Assembly: GCA_003118195.1 (NCBI GenBank)
Contig: BEXV01000043.1
Location: forward strand, 110,751 to 174,750
DNA: 64,000 nt
From: Hemicentrotus pulcherrimus
Taxonomy: Eukaryota > Echinodermata > Echinoidea > Camarodonta > Strongylocentrotidae
Direction: 5' to 3'
Below are positions 39,701-51,800 of the stretch, piece by piece; within the stretch, counting starts at the first letter, position 1, and the number at the start of each line of letters is the position of its first letter. A program made the translations under genes and the position numbers. Under the pieces are notes generated by a model. That model was not told where the DNA came from. It worked only from the letters and a program-made list of their open reading frames with translations, and ran no database searches.

Positions 39701-42700
39701 ATGGTTAATGGGAGAGGGTGAAATAGAGAGGTGACTAATAATGTACAACGGGAGAGATGCTGATCATCAGAACACGGAGTTTAGACAGATAGACAGACGT
39801 ATTCATACAGACAAAACGAGAGAAGGGAGACAAACAAGAGATGTAGAAAGAGGGGGATGAAAGCACTCTTGATAAAGGTCATGATCACGTGACGGGACAA
39901 TGTAGAGGGTTTGCTAGGGGGCTCGACAGTACACAAACCATGAGCACGAAACACTACTCATGTCAAGCACAAGTACATGCGCCTAAGTTCATTCCATTCA
40001 ACGCACGGTGGACCTAGCTAGCATCCTCCTCCACATTTGATCTGCAGAATACCGATGGAAAATCGCTTCCCCACCGATCAATAACTCATCTCGAGTTAAT
40101 GTACTTCAAGGTGAAAAAATACATCAGGTTAGAGACTTGGTATGGTAGATGAAATGAAGGCATACCATAAAAGCGCAATCATCCCTCAGGTGTAAAATGC
40201 ATGATGACAGTTTGAGCGACGCACACGCGCGTAATTTGCCTCTCATCGAGATACCAATATACGCGATGGGAATTGATTAAACACATGGATACTTGATAAT
40301 ATGCATTGGGACTTTGTCTGGTAAATTAATAGATGTTTGTTCCTCGTCATGCTTCCTGATGAAATGATCCATCCATAGATTAAAACAGGCATCCCCTCTA
40401 AGAAAGTTTAGTACCAACATATTTGTTATAAAGTTCAAGCACTGTTATTCCACTTGCCGTTTTATTTTTATGTTGGCATTATGAACTTCGCAATGAGTCT
40501 ATTCTAGCGGGAACAAAATGACAGGGGCAATCGATCATCGCCTCTTCACCTTTATTCTATGATTCGACGAACAATTACAAGTCATGATCATGGTGATGTT
40601 AATCACCCTTCCAAATGCTACACCCCACACAATGTACCTCGTTCCACACGGTAAATGATCCGTCGCAATTTCCGGGCTGCTTTAAGTTATTGTCCCCGGG
40701 TAATTGTGCTGACTTTATAATCATTGTCAACTAAAATTGCACCATATCGGTATACGATTGTTACAGAGAGCTCATGTCACGCTGTCTGCTACCACGTTTT
40801 AAGGTTACACTCTGTTAATATTCCCGCCAAATCTCTTTACATGCATGTGTTCGCCCATGCACATGAAGAAAAAAACCTCGTCCACCATGTATTACTTTGG
40901 TTGCCATGGCCGTGGATTGTTTAACAGCGTCGTCATGGAGGCCTTGTCAACCGGGCATTCCGAGGAGGTCAAAGGGCAGGCACACACGAAGAGCAAGAGC
41001 GCCAAGTTTGAGAAGTTACAAAAGCGACCATAAACACGTGACCGTGTTTTGCTGGTAGCTTGTCGTCTGCTCTTGATTTCACAGCACAGTTCACGTACAA
41101 GTAGCAAAATGTATATTATTATCAGTACTGGACTGATTATTGTTTTAGTTACACTTCTACTACCACGTAGACATAAATTATGAAACAATCATCTCGGGGA
41201 GAAAAATATCATCTTTCATTAGCTTATGTAGTAGTGACATAAGGATCAAGTTCACATGATAGTAATCGCATATCTGCCCTAAGGTTAGAAACTTTATTTT
41301 GCATTTGTCCCTTGTATATTTCTTTTTGTATTGCTTTTTTTTTCTTCTTCGTCTTCTTCTTCTTCTTTCTTTCTTCTTCTTTTTTTTCCGTTTTTTTTTT
41401 TCGTTATTCATCTTTCCTTACGTACCTGTTCTCTTTTCTGAATTGTTTTCCTTGCAGTTATTCTGTCTCTCCACACAAGTTGTGATCATTTTATTTAATG
41501 TATATATACATTTGTGAACCGGGATCTACACAATACAAGCATTGCTTTTTAGTAGATCCCCACTTTATTGATTGATTTATATGAATGTATTATCTGTTAT
41601 CATGTACATTATGTTTTCTATATTGTATGTTTAGTTATGATAATTACCATTGTTTATTATGTTCAAATTTGTAATTTTTGATAAAGTGAAAAATAAACTT
41701 GAAACTTGAAACTTGAAACACAAGGCTCGGCAAACGGCAAGACCGAAACAATTTTGTGGTGGAATTCAATTAATTTAGTAGCTCTTTATGCTCATTAATA
41801 GGATAAACGCTTCGGGTCAATAACTCGATGAGTGGGTCGAATATGATTGAGTTGAGGACAGAGGCCCAAACGCATAGATCGGGAAAATTTAATTTTTGTC
41901 TGCAGGGACTTACTAATCCTGAATATAAATACAATGCCATATGTTTTCTCTTTCCTCTTCGTCAGGAGGTATTCTCCCTACGGTAACAATGTATTGCAGT
42001 TCAATACAAAAGCAAGATAATGATGTAAAGGAGAAGAAGGTATGGACACACAATTTGTCATGTACTATACAGAATATACAAATCTACAAGGACATGCAAA
42101 TGTCCACAATTTCAACTTCCAAAATTTATAAAGTTTGATCTTATTTGAGGAATATGAATCCATTGCCATGTGATCACTCATCACTAGGATAATTTTTCTT
42201 TTGAAGTGTTGTTGTTAAGTGTAGACGCGTCGTGGTCGACACTTGATAAGGGTTACTAATGTCGTGGGTTCGAACCTCGTTACGGCCAAGCACGTCCTGT
42301 GGCATTCATCTACAAGGATTTGCCACTCTCGACCCAGGTGTGGGGAGTGGGTAACCGGATGGATTTTTTCCTTGAATGCACTGTGCTGAGGTAATGGTTG
42401 CCGGTGCTAAAAGCCGGGGAAATGATTTCCAAAGCCTTTTATCACTAAGTATGTGCATTAAACAAGTTATTGTGTTCTTTATAACACATTGTGCTTGATT
42501 TATTAAAGTAACTTCTCTGTAGATCAAAATGTCCTTGGAATAATAAAGAAATAATAATTTCGTCTTCTTCAACAGTTTGAATGTATTCTATACGACTGAA
42601 CGTATAGAAAACGTGCCATTATATCAATTTGACTATGTATACTTTAATGATTATGACGTAGGAAGATATTATCTCCTCCTAAATTTGTATGGAAGGTACA

Positions 42701-45700
42701 AGAACTATCAACGTGGGTTCAATATTGAACATTTCGATTTCGACTCGATCATCCTATTACACGTGTAATGTTAAACATTTTTATCCTTTAAGTGTTGAAA
42801 AAAAAAATCACAATTTGAAGACAAATTGAGAAGTAATAATCGAAATTGATGAGTGTTAAACCTTTTTTTCGACACGGTGTTGCGTCTGTTTCCACTTTTA
42901 CTCATGAATACCACATAAGGGGTGGATTATAGTTCATATAATGTGACGCGAGCCAACGTGATCAATTTATTGTCGACTGAGGTTTATTATGAAAGTCACA
43001 TTATTATCGCACTGTGTTATTAAATTTTAATTGCGTATACCAAGATTAGCTGAAAGCCTCGTTACGCCAGCAGATCGGTTCTTTTCAAGTGAAAGGTCAT
43101 AAGTAATGGGCTCATCAAAGTTGCAGTTCGTTTCTGGACGCTTTTGCATCAATACAATATTGTCACTAGAGCTAAATGCAGACTGAATATTTGTTTATTT
43201 GAAGAATAATTGAAATGTCCATACTTTGAATTTAGAAGGGAAATTCAGTAGATCCCACGAATTTGTGCAAATATATGATTACACGGTTCTGAATTAATGA
43301 AATTCTGTTACAGTAATTGCGGCTCATTGTGAGCGCATGGCGATACAAAACAAATTTCTAGTTACGTTTTTGTGTTTGTTGCAACATTGCAAGTAATCAA
43401 TTAACTGTACAGCAGAGAATGTTAATATAATTGAAACATTATTGATCCAACCAGTCTCATGATGTTGTGCCGTTATTTGTTGCAGTATTCAAAGGTTCAG
43501 AGCAGACAGTGATCATTAAAAAGAACCAAGGCCTACCTGATGAAGTTGTGCTTGTGTTTGTTGTAGCTTCCCAGGGCAATGAGAACTCCCTGACCGAGCG
43601 AATAGGAAAAGAAGATCTGCGTAGCGGCATCCATCCATACCTAACAAAAATACAAGGTGCATGCAAATTAGAATTAATTATTGTGACCATGTTGTGACAA
43701 TGATCTTATACTGATGAATACATTTTTAAAAGAGTTCTTCATGAAATGATATCATACAACATTAATTATCATGAATTTGATCGCAAAGACATTAGAGAAA
43801 TCAGCTCAAGGGTAATATGCCTTAGTAATCATGGTCAGGTTACGTAATGTCTTATTGTAAAGTTCGCACGTAACAAATATTGATGAACAATGCTAAATGA
43901 AACTGAATTAGGTTGATTTAAAAAAAAGTCTTTTTGATCGTGTTCATGTATTAAAATCAGTGAAGCATTTATAAAAATCTAGACAAAGAATACAGTGACT
44001 CAGTGACTAAATAATGTTCATGCCAATGGTTACATTTTCCTCCATACGTTTTGAGCTCCTCACACCACCTTTAATTTTTTAAACAAAATAATTAATTTCA
44101 ACGGAGCGGATGTGCTTATGATTATTTTCGCTAAACAGGGTCATTTTTAAATCTAGGTAAGAGGAAGGATGATTGCTCTGTGTGACTCTCAGTGTAATAC
44201 ACTGCCATATCTATCATCTAGACCCATGAAATGGTTTGCTTTGCTCAAGATTGTTTATTAGCCTGAAACTCGGATCGCGAGACCAAAACTGATGCGCGCC
44301 GGTAGAACCATTCAATCCCACTTCAATCCCAACCAAATACGTCACATAAATATACGGGGCTAATTCAGATGCATGACCTTAATAATGCGTTGAAAGAAAA
44401 GGAATGCTATGAAAAAGGCCAAGTTTTATATCGCCATTCGGAAGTAAAAAGATGCGTGCCGGGTGAGGCGCCACCGCCTGGTGACCCCATAATTCATATG
44501 CACATCTTTGGTGGTATGTTTTCAGAGAAAACAAAAGGTAATTCCGTCAATCCATACTTTATTTCAGAATGACAAAAGCATAACAGCAATGATATTCAAA
44601 GCGACCTGTATACAGTTTGCAGATTTTATGTGTTATTACAAATCAAATATTCTATAAGCATGATTATGGTTTGGAGGCAGAATCAAAGCTGTTCTGCAAA
44701 CCACGGGAAACATGGTGTTAAGCTTAAGCATATATTTTTTATATTTCGTCTTTTCAACAATTCGTTCTTGTTCCACTCAGTGAGACAATATTGGCAAAGG
44801 GCTACTCCAACCAAGGGGGGGGGGTATCTTTTATATCAGTCGCGTAAATATGGTCACGTAATATGGAGTTTTTCTTCCTTTATCGTCGAGAATAGGGAAT
44901 CATTCATATCTGAATTATTGGTGGAATAGTGCAAAGATAGCGACTTATCATCGTGTCATCTCCTTGCGACGTCCTTTTCACCTTCTCACCATGCACCATC
45001 CACTCCCTCCTATCTCTTTCTCACTCTAAACTCTCAAGCGCTACACCCAAATTTAAAAGGGTCGACGAGTGACAACATTTTCAAAATGATAGATTTTTTA
45101 AGGAGAGAAGGAGGGGGAGCTGTTCCATGCCCTGAGGCGCTATACACCTTTAATATGCTTTGAACCATTCTTCACATGAAAACATCACCTATTGGAATCA
45201 ATAAATGTATCGTCCACAGAAAAAGCTTTGTAATCCTCGATTCCACTTCCAGAGCATACAACTTCTCTGTACTGAAGCGATACAGGTTTGATAATACAGA
45301 TGCTCATATTATATTCATGCTTTTTCTTCTTCAGTTTGTGACCTTTATATTATTCGCGAGGTATAAATGTTGAATGATCATACAGATTGACCTCTCTGAA
45401 AATTTAGGCCAAGATACAGGAAACAGTCTCTGCATGTTTTTGGAAGTTCGATATGATGCCCAAAGGGGTCCTAAGAAATGTTCCCATGGACTACTCAAGA
45501 CATAACATTTTGCAGCCATCAAGCCATGAAAATGAACGATAGGCAATAAATAATAAATAATAAACACAAATATCATCATCATTAAGTTAACTTAAAATTG
45601 AGTAAAATGTATGTTTTCACTGCCGTAGACTCATATAAAGTATTACAAAATTCTACCAGCGATTCGACTTGATTTAACAAATTTGTGTAGGGTTTCCTAT

Positions 45701-48700
45701 AGTTATATTCTCTTTTAGTTTAGCAATAGCTATAGGGGCGTCGATCTGAGGATGTGGGGGCGCACCTGGGATTGCTACAGTATCCAAGTCTTGGCACAGG
45801 CTAAGTACTTGCTGCATTATAACGCATTGGACCAAACGTGTTTCATAGATGGAAGGAAAACTAGATGATTCGTCATCCTGGGATCAGTACATTGGTATGC
45901 ATGGACATGGACAGGTTGGAGTGTGCTTCAACACGAACGGTGAATGCTCGAAAAACGTTTGATGTTTACTCTGAATATTGAATACCAATTATCTACGACG
46001 TGTGACGCATGAAATGTCATGTAACGTTTCCATAATATCCGACCAACATCACCCGTACGAACTGTAACCATGTCATTTTTGTATCATTCACATTCGTAGC
46101 AAGTTTAAATTCATAATGATCTCGAAGTGGTCCTCGAAATACGTAGGCCTATGTAGCGATTATTATTCGTGGAAATTGATGCCTATGAACTTTGACTTTG
46201 ACACCAAAACTCGCAGAAATACTGAAATAATCCCATCATTACCACCTTTGGATACCTACAGAGGTGATTGGTACTACAAAAAAGAAAAAGAAAACTAGCA
46301 GTGAATAAAGATATACTAGGCCTAAAGATTCAACATTGCACGCGTCAGAATAAATCGCAAGAATGGACAGAAAACCGAAATCGGAAAATAAAGGAACCAA
46401 CCGCGCGAAAAATTAATTGTATGCACACAGGAAGAAGGTTCGATGAACTTCAATACAACAAAATAAACGCCAGAATCAGGAAAAGACTGTGAGAAATCAT
46501 GGAGAAGCTATAGGTACGTCGTAGTAGCTTTTAGCCGATCTCTCGCTGGGTCGAGCAATATGGTCGACCGCTGTGCAGAGTGGCACGAATGGGACGGGTT
46601 CTTGTCAAAATGCTATTAAAATCCACTCCATCATCTCTCAATGGGATGCGGTACACGTCATCAATTTGCAATCGGACAAAACAACAAATAGAAAGTAGAA
46701 GAAAAGAAAAACATCCTCGAATGAGAAAAGAAGAGCTTGAGGGATAAGGATGGAGAGATCTCATTTGGAGGTTGACATGACAACCTGCGGGTGGCTAGCT
46801 TGCCTTACATGTCTTGAAACAATATTGCGTTCATTTTCATGTGGATTTGAGGCGTCGATGCATGGATTTGAGCGGAGAACACAAGCTTGCTTCACGAAAT
46901 CATGGTCGAGTTATTTCTATGGGAGAAGACTATTCTGTTTCCGCCGACCTCCTCCTCCCCCTTTATAATTTAATGTACACTGTTGGTCATAATGGTGGAA
47001 TATTTATTTTGACCCCAGTTTAGGGATGAATTTAAAACAATTATTTATTGCTAATAGATCTAGATAATGACATACATTCTCAGATGTTATTGAATATTAA
47101 TTTGCGAGTGTTTGTTTTGCGTGACTGCTAAATCATATGTGTGCTGTTATGCTAATCAGCTAGGGAACCTACGTCCTTAAATCATAATTGACAGTAATGA
47201 GGATTAATGCCTCACAAAAGGGCACTAATATAGCTGATTGACACGATTTTTATCCTGGGGCCTCACAGTAACGAGGCCATTGCTTAGCCCCTGAATCATG
47301 ACCGTACGCAGTGTTTGCTAGGGTACGCCGCCCCTTCCACAAATCCCCCAAAAGGAAGAAAAATGCAATAAATTGACAAAAATTCATTGCATTTTCCCCC
47401 AGCCCCCAACAGGAAAAATTCGTCTGTGTGGCCATGCCTTGAACCATAATGCATGGCCCTACAAAGTAATTTTTCCTGTCGGGGGCCGGGGGATAATGCA
47501 AATGCAAAACAAACACTCGCAAATTAATATTCAATAAAATCTGAGAATTTATGCCATTATCTAGATCTATTAGAAATAACTATTTTTTTAAAATCCTTCC
47601 CTAAACTGGGGTCAAAATGAATATTCCACCATTATGGCCAACAGTGTATATACCTTGTATGATTCTGTTGAAACGATTTCGTTAAAATTATTATCACAAT
47701 ATGTTCATCAACCAGGCGCGGATCCAGGATTTCTCAGGGGAGGGGGCCCATTTTTTTTTTTTTTTTTTGGCTCCCGAAAATTTGAAAATCGCGCCGGCCG
47801 AAAAGTCGCTCATATGGGGGGGAGGGGGGTGGAAATGAGCACATTTTTTTTTTTTGGCCCTCCAAAATTTGAAATTTGCACCCCCAAAAAGCTAAAAAAT
47901 CACGTGTCTTTACACGTTTTTTCCTCAGGGGGAGGGGGGGGGAGTGTCGCTCCCTTGATCCGCCACTGTCATCAACTCCAAACCATGACGCACATATCGT
48001 TACAGAATCACGATGCATGAAAGCATGATGGGAATGGTAGGAGCAACATCATTTTCAACTCATTCCAATTTCGAATGTTCATCAAAATTCGAACACTGGC
48101 CATCAAACTACCGTGCTAAAGCCACCGGTGTCATCATTTTCGAACACGCAGACAAACACTTATCTACATACCACAAATGTAGATCTAGAATCGGTAGACA
48201 CGAGATGCTGAATGGATGTGACAAAGCAGGCATTATGGAGCATAATTTGAAACGGTTCACCAGCAGAGGGAAGAGGTTTTGGTCGAGCTCTCCCCGGCTC
48301 AGTTACAGTTCATCGAACGGACGTTTTTAGATAGAGACATCTGCCTCGAAATAACATTATACTGGAGCAATTGCACAGCACTTAACCTTCAAAATGGAGA
48401 TTATGTCTTCTTCTTAATCAATCACAAATAGATTCGCGCCGTACTCTTCCACTGGATAAGCAAACACGGTTTGCCTGCCTTTCACCACATGTTTTCCATA
48501 CTTGCAGGAAATTGAGATGTACTATTTTTGTTTTGCTACCGTAGAAGCCTTTCCTGTTCATTCTACATTAGGAACCCGAGGGGTCTTTCTCTCTCTATCC
48601 TCTCTCTACCCACTAATCTCTTACTCGCTTTCATACCTTCGACATCGTCACATCTCTGTACTTATCCCTCACTCTTCCCTCCATCTCCATCTTCCAATTG

Positions 48701-48821
48701 GTAAAAGATGAAATAACGTTTGATTTATGAGATAAAATTGGTATATTGTACTTAAATCATTCAATAGGCCACTATAAAGAAAGAGGTGTGAGAGAGTGTG
48801 AGAGAGAGGAAGTGAGTAAGG

Positions 48822-48853
<32 letters not shown>

Positions 48854-51800
48854 AGAGAAAGCGTGAATGTGATGTATCCATTTGGAGTACTTGTCATGTA
48901 AGTTTGGCACGTTGCCGGGAAACAATGTCAAATTAGCTTCCGAAAACCCGCCAATATTTCCTGCCACCAAACGCTAATAATCATTGTGAAACGGATAAAA
49001 TAAAGACGAGCTTGCAACAGAGCATCATGGAACGACAATCATAGATGATATCAACTACACCAGTCAGTAACCCTTGCATGTAAGCGATTAAGCGAGTCGG
49101 AAATGAAAGGGCAGTCCCGTGCCTCAAATTTTAAACGGACTGGAACCGTATTAAAAATTGTCATAACTATTATTGTTGAAAAATACATGTGCTCTTTTTT
49201 CATTAAATTTGAAGGACATTTACCGTACCAGTCCTTTTCTCATGACAGAGTCCAAAGTTATGCCCTGTAAAGAGCCACATTGTTGGGACGGCTCTTTTCT
49301 TTTTGTAAACGGCGCCCCGAAAAAGAAATAGCAATTTAAAAAAAAGTAGGAAAAAATAAATGTCACTTTCAATGAATTTCACACAATGGGAAAACCCTTT
49401 CCTTGAATCAATATTATATGTAATGATTCCCTAACTCAGCGCACTTTGTCATCACATTAAACCTTTAAGTTTGTTAATATTGCTACAAAATTGCGAACAG
49501 TCCATGAAAAAGACAATGCTTTGTCTCCGAGATTAAGTTGTTTCACGGTCCAATATTACCTCATGCATATTCTATGAACAACCTTCAGTTTGTGCGATTA
49601 TAATCTTCCTATTAAACATGTATTATGCTGAACAATTTTCCGCATCGTCACCAATGGAAATTAAATTAGTATACATAGAATAACGATCTATCTATCAAGG
49701 TATCTTCTGCCAGATCGGAAGTTGATTGCAACATTTTGTTCAAACATCTTTGTTCTCTGCCATTCTATTACGTTCTTGCAGCGTCACTCCTCTCCACGTT
49801 TTAATGTTCCCCTCCCAGTTAGTTCTTAGTTATCATATTGGTTTGGTAACATACATCGTTGAATTGGGAGCCTATTTGATAAACGTATTTGTTTCCGTAT
49901 AGATTCGAAATAAAAATGATGATAATAATAACAGAGATGAAACGGGCAGTTCAAGATTAGGAATGCTGTGAAAGGGATTTTCTTTGAAATACAGGAGTTA
50001 CAAAAGGAGTGAGTTTGGGAAACCAATTACAACAACAAACTCGTGAGAAAGGATTACATTTTTTCAATGTTTAAGCCACTTGTGTGCAGAAAATTTTGTT
50101 GAGATATTTACACGTGCAATTACGTCTGAACAAGATGGCAGAGAGACGATGTGCAGATACTCGCCCCTGACAATGTCACTTCTGGTGAGATATATTCTTT
50201 ACATGTGTAAAACCCTCTATTTGACGAAGACAAAAAATATGCCTGGGCTTTGCTCATCCTCTTCCCAGCGGCGTAATGTAAGAGTAATCTAAAGAAGCAG
50301 GTCCCAAGTGGTACTTATAGACTGATCGCAGTAAGCGGCACTTCGACATGACAATAAGCCCAGCCAAAAAAAAAAATCATATCTTGGGGGAATGGAGTAG
50401 GATGCCGGAGCGCTCGATCTGTAGAGGAATATAGCGAAGACACAACACTATGGGGGAATGGGCTATTTATTCTAGAGCGTATGTACACACCAACTCTCCC
50501 GTTACCGCGAGGGGCAAATTGAAGCATATGGAAATAGGAGAAGGGGGCAAAAAGCTCCAATGACGGGTTAAAGACGTGGAAGACTAGGGTGATATATATC
50601 GAGGCTTGTTTGGTATCATTTGGGATGAGTTTAGGTCTATATAAAGTCTTGGTATCAATTTCATCTCTCTCTCTCTCTCTCTTCCTCTGCCTTGTACACC
50701 ATTGAGTACTGAATAATAAGTACATGTAATATACCTAAAGAGGTGGGAAGTGGAGGGAAAACCCTCCTTGATTCATACTGGCATCTCCTTTTTCTACAGC
50801 GCCAAACACCAAAGAGTTAAATCTACCTTTTGATAATATATTAATAGAATAACTGCAGTGCAGTATCCATGGTAAAAAATAAAAGGAAAATAAAAAGGTG
50901 CTCTGTATTGAATTCCAAGAAGAAAAAAAAGATCCCTCAATACACTTTATCGAGAACTGAATAAAATGGACTTATTCAATCGGGTGACAAATTTGCAGCC
51001 GCTGCGGCTCTGAAAATGGAATATACTGGATTACTGAAAATTTTACCTTATAAAGGCATATTCATAACGAAAGAGGCAGGGGGTATAAAATGAGTCCCCC
51101 TTCGCACACGCATTATGTACTTCAGGATAATTCAATTTAAACATTATTTCCCAAATTTACCGAGATAGTAACGTAATGAAATCATCGCTCCCGTGAAGCG
51201 GGATGAGGTTTAGCAGCACTGTCAACCCTCCCCCCCCCCNCCGGCCATGACCATCGCAACCGTATGGTATGGAACCACACACCACCACCATTGCGGTGAT
51301 ATTCCATTTTTTAATATTTTATGCACTACATATCATTAACATTTCTCATATAGCCGGGAACCTGGGACTCACATTACTCATAGGCATCACTCTCGTGGAC
51401 TCTAAACTGGAAGAGAAGTGGTAGAGGAAGCCTAATGAGTCTGCGGTTGTCGTTATGCTGTAAGAGCGATGTCGACCAGGGGTCACTACAAGATCTAGGT
51501 TGCCCCCTATAATTGGTTCATATAGGCACGACCGAATGTGGGATGATATGGCTTTGGAAGTACGCTCGGTAGAAAAATCCTTTAAGTCATTTGCAGATAG
51601 ACTGCACGAGCATAGGACTGCAGATCACTGAATAATTAGGTCCGATATGACAGCTAAAGAAATGTATTAACAAGGGTACGCCTAGCAGTCTATTACTAAC
51701 ATGACTTGACATACCCTTTAAACAAATATTTTAGTTATATGACGATTACTAGGTTAGTTTGTGTCCACATTTGAACGTATTTTTTTAATCTATACAACTT

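Larger units (their letters stand above)
32743..43536 (-). other. SLC6 intron 6
   Basis: 10794 bases, the largest intron. Repeats recognised: (GA)n-(G)n with an N gap (33692-33753), (AAT/ATG)n (36358-36465), two LINE 3' tails (36490-36703 and 41415-41719), a decayed minisatellite (38590-38800), a purine-rich tract (39600-39860), a (TTC)n/T tract (41339-41403) and a SINE remnant (42210-42430). Stretches such as 34.1-36.3 kb and 36.9-38.5 kb show nothing recognisable. Confidence 0.9.

Noticed and set aside
41178..41517. Lys/Arg-rich and Phe/Leu-rich frames
   Set aside because: Produced by the (TTC)n/T microsatellite.
42221..42290. Possible tRNA gene (GGTTCGAACC loop)
   Set aside because: The T-arm-like motif is present, but no acceptor stem or anticodon arm can be formed; it is a SINE head.
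47634..48020. 128-codon and 94-codon frames on both strands
   Set aside because: They are read through the hAT-like MITE and its homopolymer runs.
49130..49245. Possible small inverted repeat around GGACTGG...CCAGTCC
   Set aside because: Only 7-8 bases pair convincingly before mismatches accumulate, which is within chance for AT-rich DNA.
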